A stretch of 33,061 bases of DNA from Rhodocyclaceae bacterium (lineage in GTDB: Bacteria; Pseudomonadota; Gammaproteobacteria; Burkholderiales; Usitatibacteraceae), in NCBI GenBank assembly GCA_020247545.1, contig JADCIX010000092.1, positions 1 through 33,061 of the forward strand. Direction: 5' to 3'. Position numbers and translations under genes: made by a program. Of this stretch, positions 27,080 to 33,061 are shown piece by piece. Within the stretch, counting starts at the first letter, position 1. Each line of letters opens with the position of its first letter. The notes beneath the pieces are model-generated. The model ran no database searches. It had not been told where the DNA came from and saw nothing but the letters and a program-made list of their open reading frames with translations.

Positions 27080-27197
27080 TCTGCCTTAAACTGCCGCCCG
27101 TCGCCGCATCCTGTATGCACTGTCCCCAGGCGGGCTGAGTCGATTCAGAACGGATTTTCTCGGCCCCCGGTAACTCTGGAAAACCATTCCAACCGCC

Positions 27198-28070
27198 ATG
27201 GCCTACCCTGTCAAAAGTATGACTGGCTTCGCCGCCGTCACCGCTGATGTTGCCGGTGGCCGCATCTCGATCGAGCTGAAATCGGTAAATCATCGTTATT
27301 TGGAGTTTCAGACTCGGATGGCTGAAGACATTCGCGCCTTGGAAGGTGCGATGCGCGAACAAGTTGCCGCTACCATGACCCGTGGTAAGGTTGATTGCCG
27401 CGTCACGCTAACGTCTGACCCTACCCAAACACGGGGCGGTCCAAACGCGGACGCACTCGCGTTACTGGCGCAGACCCAGCAAGACATCCTGAGCAAATTC
27501 GACGCGCGGAAGTTATCGGTTTGGGAGATCATGCAGGTGCCAGGTGTGCTGGCCCGCGCAGAGATGACGGCGGACGTAATCAAGGAGCCATTACTTGCAT
27601 TGTTTGCCAAGGCCGTCGACGAACTCAACGCAACTCGGGCGCGTGAGGGTGCCAAACTCGCACAAATGTTGTTTGACCGCCTCGATGGCATAGACGCTTT
27701 AGTAAAGCAGGTGGCACCGCTGGTACCGCAAATGGTCGCCGCCTACGAAGAAAAGCTTAAACTCAAGATCGCAGACGCCAGTCTTGAATCGGCAAGCGAT
27801 GATCGCCTCAGACAGGAAGTGGTCCTGTTTGCCTCGAGAATTGACGTCGCAGAGGAACTCAACCGGCTGGGTGCGCACACGGTGGAAGTGCGCCGTGTGC
27901 TAAAGGGCGGAGGCGCGATTGGCAAACGGCTTGACTTCCTGATGCAGGAGCTGAACCGCGAGTCCAACACGCTTGGCTCAAAATCAGTCTCGACGGAGTC
28001 GACCAAGGGATCGATTGAGCTTAAGGTCTTGATCGAACAGATGCGTGAACAGATTCAGAACATCGAGTGA
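27198..28070 (+). CDS. yicC: YicC-family endoribonuclease
   Basis: A 290-residue member of the YicC/YloC family, which is linked to RNA decay and stationary-phase survival; E. coli YicC has reported endoribonuclease activity. The N-terminal signature is clear: VKSMTGFAAVTADVAGGRIS, then IELKSVNHRYLEFQTRM. The C-terminal half has the DUF1732 pattern RLRQEVVLFASRIDVAEELN, RLGAHTVEVRRVLKGGGAIG and LDFLMQELNRESNTLGSKS. The length matches E. coli (287). The ATG is at the conserved start, though no strong ribosome site precedes it. gmk follows by 12 bp, as in many proteobacteria. Confidence 0.94.
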   Translation: MAYPVKSMTGFAAVTADVAGGRISIELKSVNHRYLEFQTRMAEDIRALEGAMREQVAATMTRGKVDCRVTLTSDPTQTRGGPNADALALLAQTQQDILSKFDARKLSVWEIMQVPGVLARAEMTADVIKEPLLALFAKAVDELNATRAREGAKLAQMLFDRLDGIDALVKQVAPLVPQMVAAYEEKLKLKIADASLESASDDRLRQEVVLFASRIDVAEELNRLGAHTVEVRRVLKGGGAIGKRLDFLMQELNRESNTLGSKSVSTESTKGSIELKVLIEQMREQIQNIE

Positions 28071-28082
28071 TTTGAGATCACC

Positions 28083-28688
28083 ATGTCAGGCTGCTTATTC
28101 ACCGTTGTAGCTCCCTCTGGTGCCGGCAAATCCAGCCTTGTGGCGGGTCTGCTTGAGCGCGATAAGAGCATTGAGTTGTCAGTCTCATTTACCACCCGGC
28201 CTCCTCGCGCGGGTGAGGTTGATGGGCGCGAGTACAACTTTGTTACGCGGTCTCATTTTGAAGAGCTGATTGCCGCAGACGAATTTCTGGAGCACGCCGA
28301 GGTGTACGGCAACCTCTACGGAACGTCGCGCAAATGGATCGAGAGTCGGCAAGCCTCGGGCACGAATGTACTTCTGGAGATTGACTGGCAAGGCGCCCGT
28401 GCGGTCAAGAAACTCTTCCCCGACATGGTCTATATCTACATTCTGCCGCCCTCCATTGAAGAGTTGCAGCGCCGGCTGGTGACACGCGGTAAGGACTCCG
28501 TCGAGGTTATCCAGCGCCGACTGTCCGAGGCTCGTGAGGACCTTAAACACGTGCACAAAGCCGATTATGTTATTATAAATGAAGACTTTAGCGTGGCTTT
28601 GGATGATCTTTCCGCCGTCACGCGGGCATGTCAACTGACCGCTCATCATCAGATTATCCGCTACGCCGATTTGCTGACAAACTGCTGA
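28083..28688 (+). CDS. gmk: guanylate kinase
   Basis: A 201-residue cytosolic enzyme that phosphorylates GMP to GDP with ATP. The P-loop is [14 protein letters not shown]-binding residues lie in [20 protein letters not shown] and [15 protein letters not shown], and [13 protein letters not shown] is the conserved central strand. The lid region is [20 protein letters not shown]. The length equals the usual 200-210. It lies between yicC and rpoZ, which supplies precursors and polymerase parts next to the alarmone gene spoT, a standard proteobacterial order. Confidence 0.97.
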   Translation: MSGCLFTVVAPSGAGKSSLVAGLLERDKSIELSVSFTTRPPRAGEVDGREYNFVTRSHFEELIAADEFLEHAEVYGNLYGTSRKWIESRQASGTNVLLEIDWQGARAVKKLFPDMVYIYILPPSIEELQRRLVTRGKDSVEVIQRRLSEAREDLKHVHKADYVIINEDFSVALDDLSAVTRACQLTAHHQIIRYADLLTNC

Positions 28689-28783
28689 TTTACAGTCCAC
28701 ACACCCGAGCTTGTTCTTGCGCCGCCCGCCGGGTGCCGTCAGACGCTTTTCCCCACCGCTTTTTTGTAGTCTGGAGTTCCTCG

Positions 28784-29017
28784 ATGGCCCGTATTACTGT
28801 AGATGACTGTATTAAGCTGATTCCAAACCGCTTCGAGTTGACGCTCGCCGCCACCACGCGCGCACGCCAGTTGGCACTGGGCTCCGCCCCTTATGTTGAG
28901 GCCGCCAAAGATAAGCCGTGCGTGGTTGCACTGCGTGAAATCGCCGGTGGTCACATTGGCTTGGGTATTTTGAAGCCGCAAGCACCGAGCCTGCCGACGG
29001 TGCCTGTAGATATGTAG
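28784..29017 (+). CDS. rpoZ: RNA polymerase omega subunit
   Basis: A 77-residue omega subunit that helps assemble beta' into RNA polymerase and forms part of a ppGpp site in proteobacteria. The conserved start [20 protein letters not shown] and the helix RARQLALG are present, as is [17 protein letters not shown] longer open frame begins at 28628, but it overlaps gmk and lacks family similarity. ATG 28784 has GGAG at 28773-28776, seven bases upstream. It precedes spoT by 28 bp. Confidence 0.95.
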   Translation: MARITVDDCIKLIPNRFELTLAATTRARQLALGSAPYVEAAKDKPCVVALREIAGGHIGLGILKPQAPSLPTVPVDM

Positions 29018-29045
29018 TCAAACTCGTGAAGGATGATGCTTCGTT

Positions 29046-31343
29046 ATGCCGAACACCAATCCTTCGCAAATCATGCCGGGTGAAGCACAACGACACCCCG
29101 CAGCTGCTGTTGCCGCGACGATGAGCGCGAGCGCGGCGGTGATTGAACCCCACGACAACGGGAAGCTTGGCATGTCGCATGCGACGTCGCTGCTTCCGAT
29201 CATCTCAACATATCTTAAGCCTGCCGACATCGAAAAAGTGCAGGCGGCATTTGAGATGGCGCGTGCTGCGCACGAAGGCCAAAGCCGTAAATCTGGCGAA
29301 CCGTATATCACCCATCCGCTAGCCGTTGCTACCATTCTCGCGCAGTGGCACCTTGACGCGCAGGCATTGATTGCCGCGATCCTCCATGATGTCGTCGAAG
29401 ACACACCAACGACGAAAGACGATATCGCCAAACGCTTCGGTCAAGCCGTTGCAGATCTCGTCGACGGCGTCTCGAAACTCGACAAATTGCAGTTTGCGAC
29501 CCTAGAAGAGGCACAATCCGAGAATTTCCGCAAGATGCTGCTCGCCATGGCGCGCGATGTGCGGGTCATCTTGATCAAACTCGCTGACCGGTTGCACAAC
29601 ATGCGCACCCTGGGTGCGGTGCATCAGGCGAAGCAAGAGCGTGTTGCAAGAGAAACGCTAGATATCTATTCACCGATCGCCAATCGCCTTGGCTTGAACG
29701 CCGTGTACTATGAGTTTGAAGATCTCGGCTTTAAGTATCTTCATCCTAACCGTTTTCAGGTATTGGATAAAGCCGTCAAGGCCGCTCGCGGCAACCGCCG
29801 GGAAGTGGTCGGCAAAATCTCAGACGCCATCAAGGCGAGGCTCGCCGAGTTTAAATTGAAGGCGACCGTCACTGGCCGAGAAAAACATCTTTCTTCAATC
29901 TATAAAAAGATGCAGGAAAAAAACATCTCGTTTTCCGAGGTGTTGGATATCTACGGCTTTCGTATCTTGGTTGAAGACATGCCGTCGTGTTATGTCGCTC
30001 TCGGTGCGCTGCATACGTTGTACAAGCCATTCCCAGGCAAATTCAAGGACTACATCGCGATACCCAAGAACAACGGCTATCAGTCGCTGCACACTACCTT
30101 ATTCGGGCCGTTCGGCACACCTGTTGAGTTACAAATCCGCACGCCGAATATGCACAAGATCGCCGAGGCTGGCGTGGCGTCACATTGGCTCTACAAGACG
30201 CTCGACGCGGAAGTGTCAAATATGCAGCAAAAGACGCATCAGTGGTTGCAGTCGTTGCTCGAAATTCAATCCGGTACGGGTGATGCCCTCGAATTTTTGG
30301 AACATATCAAGGTTGATCTATTCCCAGACGCGGTATACGTGTTCTCCCCGAAGGGCAAGATCATCTCACTTCCACGCAGCGCAACGCCGGTCGATTTTGC
30401 CTACGCGATTCACTCGGACGTTGGTAATCGCACCGTTGGTGCCAAGGTAAACGATGAAGCTGTGCCACTTTCACAGCCGCTGAAGAATGGTGACCGCGTC
30501 GAGATCGTTACAGATAAGAGTGGTCGCCCCAATCCGGCTTGGCTGAATTACGCGGCGACCGGCAGGGCGCGCGCGCTGATTCGCCACTATCTCAAGACTA
30601 CGCAACACGCGGAGTCGGTCGAACTCGGTGAGTTGCTACTGATCCAAGCCGTTAGGACACTTAGCTTTGACCCGAATGAAATTGGCCGGACACATTGGAA
30701 ACGTTTGCTCAAGGGAGATAGCGCCAAAAATAAAGAAGAAGTGCTCGAAGAAATTGGCCTGGGCAAACGTCTAGCCATCGTAGCGGCGCGCAAGCTGTTT
30801 GATATTGCCGTGTTGGAGCAGCCCGAGCACCGCCCCAAGGACGCGATCATCATTCGTGGCACTGAAAACATGGCGGTGCAATTCGCGCAGTGCTGTCGCC
30901 CCATTCCCGGTGACCCCATCATTGCACAGATGAAAGGTGGCCAGGGGCTGGTCGTGCACACACACGACTGCCCTTCGATTCGGTCATCCGGTTCGTTCAA
31001 ATTCGACCCGGAAAAATGGGTGGATGTGACGTGGGATCCCAATATTCACAAGCTGTTCAAAGTCGACATTCATATGACAGTGAGTGATGCACGCGGTGTG
31101 CTGGCAAAACTTGCCGCTGAAATTGCCAGCGCCGACTCCAATATCACGCATATCCGCATGGACGCCGCGCAAGCTGACGAGACCTTCTCGACTCTTCAAT
31201 TCACCATCGAAGTCAGCCACCGTCAACACCTCGCGCGCGTGCTTCGACAAATGCGACAGCTACCGGTTGTCACCCGCGTCAGTCGCGTCAAATCGGGCGT
31301 CGCCAAAGAATCCAAGTCTGAACATAAGCCAAACGAAAAATGA
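29046..31343 (+). CDS. spoT: bifunctional (p)ppGpp synthetase/hydrolase SpoT
   Basis: A 765-residue Rel/Spo enzyme that makes and destroys (p)ppGpp. The hydrolase HD domain is intact (H90 in ITHPLAVA, H114-D115 in [23 protein letters not shown]), so this is SpoT rather than a hydrolase-dead RelA. The synthetase domain carries [38 protein letters not shown] and ELQIRT. The acidic/basic substrate motif reads KFKD, the SpoT-like (RxKD-type) form. A TGS domain ([19 protein letters not shown], near 430-490), a helical/zinc-finger-like part with CCRPIPGD and a C-terminal ACT domain follow. The start is ATG 29046, with GAAGGA at 29028-29033 upstream. ridA overlaps its stop. Confidence 0.96.
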   Translation: MPNTNPSQIMPGEAQRHPAAAVAATMSASAAVIEPHDNGKLGMSHATSLLPIISTYLKPADIEKVQAAFEMARAAHEGQSRKSGEPYITHPLAVATILAQWHLDAQALIAAILHDVVEDTPTTKDDIAKRFGQAVADLVDGVSKLDKLQFATLEEAQSENFRKMLLAMARDVRVILIKLADRLHNMRTLGAVHQAKQERVARETLDIYSPIANRLGLNAVYYEFEDLGFKYLHPNRFQVLDKAVKAARGNRREVVGKISDAIKARLAEFKLKATVTGREKHLSSIYKKMQEKNISFSEVLDIYGFRILVEDMPSCYVALGALHTLYKPFPGKFKDYIAIPKNNGYQSLHTTLFGPFGTPVELQIRTPNMHKIAEAGVASHWLYKTLDAEVSNMQQKTHQWLQSLLEIQSGTGDALEFLEHIKVDLFPDAVYVFSPKGKIISLPRSATPVDFAYAIHSDVGNRTVGAKVNDEAVPLSQPLKNGDRVEIVTDKSGRPNPAWLNYAATGRARALIRHYLKTTQHAESVELGELLLIQAVRTLSFDPNEIGRTHWKRLLKGDSAKNKEEVLEEIGLGKRLAIVAARKLFDIAVLEQPEHRPKDAIIIRGTENMAVQFAQCCRPIPGDPIIAQMKGGQGLVVHTHDCPSIRSSGSFKFDPEKWVDVTWDPNIHKLFKVDIHMTVSDARGVLAKLAAEIASADSNITHIRMDAAQADETFSTLQFTIEVSHRQHLARVLRQMRQLPVVTRVSRVKSGVAKESKSEHKPNEK

Positions 31344-31747
31344 AAACTATCGTCTCAACTCTTTATGCCCCGGCAGCGATCGGCACCTACTCACAAGCAG
31401 TCACGGTTAGCGGGCCCATTGCGACAACCTATCTCTCCGGACAGATTCCGCTCGATCCAAAAACCATGCAGTTGGTAAGCGGATTTGAGAATCAGGTGAA
31501 ACAAGTATTTGAGAATCTGCGCGCGGTTTGTGAAGCCGCCGGTGGCTCACTCAATCACCTTGTGAAGGTAAACGTGTATTTGCTCGACCTCGCACATTTT
31601 GCGAAGGTGAATGAAATTATGGCCACCTACATTCAAACACCGTATCCGGCACGCGCTGCGGTAGCGGTGGCGGGGTTACCAAGAGGGGCGGAGATTGAGA
31701 TTGAAGGGGTGATGGTGGTGGAGATGGATGGATCGGTGGGTGGGTAG
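31340..31747 (+). CDS. ridA: RidA-family enamine/imine deaminase
   Basis: A 135-residue YjgF/YER057c/UK114 protein that hydrolyses reactive 2-aminoacrylate and related imines. The key motifs are present: [49 protein letters not shown] (carboxylate-binding Arg and catalytic-site Glu) and a C-terminal VVEMD with a short glycine-rich tail. It is a few residues longer than typical (about 128). ATG at 31340 overlaps the spoT stop as ATGA, so it is translationally coupled. spoT-ridA linkage is common in beta- and gammaproteobacteria. Confidence 0.94.
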   Translation: MKTIVSTLYAPAAIGTYSQAVTVSGPIATTYLSGQIPLDPKTMQLVSGFENQVKQVFENLRAVCEAAGGSLNHLVKVNVYLLDLAHFAKVNEIMATYIQTPYPARAAVAVAGLPRGAEIEIEGVMVVEMDGSVGG

Positions 31748-31800
31748 TGCATCTATCACCCGCTAATGGAATGGATTAGTCGTAACTCAAGATATAACCG

Positions 31801-32196
31801 ATGAGCTTCTGGAAACTGCGGCTAGTCCGACTCACTTTTTCAGTTGTTGTCTGTCTCGGCGTCGCGTACTTTCTCCGTGGCCCGATCGACGATGCGCCTG
31901 CCTACAGCATCGCCGCCTTAGCCTTCGTGCTTCTCACCTTTCGCCTTCGCTGCGAGTCCCTGCCGTCAAGCTTAGCTTTTGGCCTATGCCTCATTGTCGA
32001 CCTCTTGTTGGTAGCCTTCAACGCGCCTATGACAGTGAATGGACAAACTGCGGCCGTCTCTGAATTTCCGTGGAGCGTTTTTATGCCATTGCTGGTTCTT
32101 GGTACCCCGCTTCTGCTTAACCTAGTGGCACCGATAGCTTCCGCGTTAGTTGCCCACCTGGTCTTGCGACGACTTCGACAGCGCGCGGTGCGGTAG
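31801..32196 (+). CDS. small membrane protein of unknown function
   Basis: A 131-residue protein with no family I recognise. Hydrophobic segments lie near 9-26 (LTFSVVVCLGVAYF), 34-48 (YSIAALAFVLLTF), 56-74 (SLAFGLCLIVDLLLVAF) and 92-122 (FMPLLVLGTPLLLNLVAPIA onward), so three or four membrane helices are likely. It ends in a basic tail (RRLRQRAVR), consistent with a cytoplasmic C-terminus. It starts 53 bp after ridA on the same strand with no clear ribosome site. The long hydrophobic frame makes a real gene more likely than chance. It lies at the border of the repeat and IS region. Confidence 0.6.
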   Translation: MSFWKLRLVRLTFSVVVCLGVAYFLRGPIDDAPAYSIAALAFVLLTFRLRCESLPSSLAFGLCLIVDLLLVAFNAPMTVNGQTAAVSEFPWSVFMPLLVLGTPLLLNLVAPIASALVAHLVLRRLRQRAVR

Positions 32197-32274
32197 TGAT
32201 CGTGCGTTTGGAGCAGCGTAGCGCATCCCAGTGCGCACCAATTGGTCTCTCACTTGTGCCTACCCGACGACCGA

Positions 32275-32847
32275 GCCGAGGGTAGCCCGGCAGCTAGTCA
32301 CTTTTCTTGCTTCGCCAAGAAAAGTAACCAAAAGAAGGCGGCCCCAGGTTCGCCGCCCCTTCGGGGTTCCCTGCGCTACTCGGTTCTGAAGGCGGCTGCG
32401 GAACTCGTTGGTCGAATGTTTGTTTCCTCAAAGGTGCTTGCCTTGGCGCCCTCCTCGGACAGTCCTCGCCGACTGCCCCTTCAGCCACTCCGTTGCTCGG
32501 CGGCTCGCACGGGATTTGCCGATGTCACGCAGCGTGATTGTTTTATTGGGTGATCGGCCTCACTATCGCTACCGCTTTCAAAGTCGTGACGGTCAATTGG
32601 CGAGGGTCCCGTGCGAGTCGCCGAGCAGCGCAAGAGTCGCGGGGGCAGTCCGCGAGCAATGTTTGAGGGCGAGCACCGCCATAAAGCCAAATCGCTTACT
32701 TCACTACGAGCCCGAGTTTTGCGAGTGGCCCGCGGCTCTGAGCAGCAAAGGGCAGCCCGAAGGGGCGGCGAACCGGGTCGCCTTTTCTTTGGTTTCTTTC
32801 ATTTGGCGAAGCAAAAGAAAGAAACTTGCCGCCGGGCAATCCCCGGC
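32275..32847. repeat. large imperfect palindromic repeat element (about 573 bp)
   Basis: Two arms of roughly 240 bp (about 32275-32515 and 32606-32847) are imperfect reverse complements around a centre of about 90 bp. The outer ends are GCCGAGGGTAGCCCGGC (32275-32291) against the reverse complement of 32831-32847, where GCCGGG-caatc-CCCGGC is itself a perfect hairpin. Next inward is a hairpin CTTTTCTTG/CAAGAAAAG (32301-32309, 32316-32324), whose opposite-arm version keeps pairing with changed bases. Then GGTTCGCCGCCCCTTCGGG and GCTCGGCGGCTCGCACGGGA, again mirrored. The block TTGCTTCGCCAAGAAAAG with CCAAAAGAAGGCG resembles a dispersed repeat I recall from many beta- and gammaproteobacteria, often mistaken for short proteins. 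Reading frames inside it are by-products. Confidence 0.8.
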
Positions 32848-33010
32848 ATTGATGGCCAAGCAGCGGGGCCGCCCCCCCGCATCGGTCATCGAATACCGGC
32901 AACCATACTTCGAGCAAAGAAAATTAATGAAATGGACGCCCCCTACCTGCAACGGCATCGAAGTGCCAAAGTGGAAGTGTCATCAACCACCAAAAGTAGG
33001 AGGAGGCGTC
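32848..33010 (+). mobile_element. non-coding left flank of the IS110/IS1111-type element
   Basis: This 163-bp stretch between the palindromic repeat and the transposase start holds no gene. The IS left boundary is inside it but cannot be fixed with one end visible; AATGGACGCCCCC near 32935 is a possible edge. IS110-group elements encode a structured bridge RNA in such a region; IS1111-group elements usually carry it at the other end. Two overlapping AGGAGG sites (32998-33006) are a strong ribosome site for the gene that follows. Confidence 0.45.
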
Positions 33011-33061
33011 ATGAAAGAGATTAAGGTAATTGGACTGGATTTGGCAAAGAATGTATTTCAG
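33011..33061 (+). CDS. IS110/IS1111-family transposase, 5' end only
   Basis: The first 17 codons of a transposase that continues past the window. The visible residues MKEIKVIGLDLAKNVFQ are the hallmark N-terminus of the IS110 family DEDD (RuvC-like) recombinases; the D in GLDLAKNVFQ is the first catalytic acid. The AKNVFQ form is typical of the IS1111 subgroup. AGGAGG lies 4-7 bases upstream. Nothing can be said about integrity of the rest. Confidence 0.88.
   Translation, partial: MKEIKVIGLDLAKNVFQ

Noticed and set aside
29046-31343. RelA (synthetase-only) assignment
   Set aside because: The HD hydrolase residues are intact and rpoZ is adjacent, which fits SpoT.
32242-33024. Several 60-137 residue frames on both strands
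   Set aside because: All arise from the palindromic repeat; open frames on opposite strands of such repeats are expected and match the common false-protein pattern.

Overview
The window reads as a chromosomal segment of a moderately GC-rich betaproteobacterium (Burkholderiales/Nitrosomonadales-like). Three things support this: the hemC-hemD-hemX-hemY cluster, the yicC-gmk-rpoZ-spoT-ridA block, and a very large DUF3683-type FAD/Fe-S dehydrogenase. The species cannot be named from the sequence. No tRNA, rRNA or CRISPR array was seen.

Layout. (1) 1-382 holds no convincing gene. It has an inverted repeat and a weak leftward terminator. (2) 383-7897, all on the minus strand, is a probable operon hemC-hemD-hemX-hemY-GNAT acetyltransferase-GAF/PAS/GGDEF/EAL protein, so heme synthesis is followed by a c-di-GMP gene. 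(3) 7898-8290 is a divergent intergenic region with a perfect 11-bp inverted repeat upstream of hemC. (4) 8291-12283 is a 1330-residue FAD-linked dehydrogenase fused to Fe-S and CCG domains. (5) 12284-20991 is the accessory part. It holds two giant exported proteins, a subtilase with a seven-bladed Vgb-type propeller and an Asp-box lipoprotein with a Calx-beta domain. They share a C-terminal FG-GAP module of about 330 residues. Between them lies an orphan second copy of the last 39 codons of the dehydrogenase gene. (6) 21002-23687 holds a HIT protein and a translationally coupled set of two glycosyltransferase-like genes and a DUF3047 gene. (7) 23712-26972, minus strand, is a Ser/Thr kinase-PP2C phosphatase-rph-GNAT cluster. 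(8) 27198-32196, plus strand, is yicC-gmk-rpoZ-spoT-ridA, followed by a small membrane protein. (9) 32275-32847 is a large imperfect palindromic repeat. Just beyond it an IS110/IS1111-family transposase begins and runs off the window.

How the genes fit together. The flanks are housekeeping: heme synthesis, RNA processing, the stringent response, nucleotide metabolism and protein phosphorylation. The most unusual signal is the duplicated 3' end of the dehydrogenase gene bracketing the subtilase gene. The two tails differ at 16 of 117 bases, and 15 of those changes are silent. The second tail therefore probably diverged as part of a functional gene elsewhere before arriving here. This suggests that a cassette of about 4 kb entered at the 3' end of the gene and carried a replacement end. 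The second notable signal is the palindromic repeat beside the IS110-type element.
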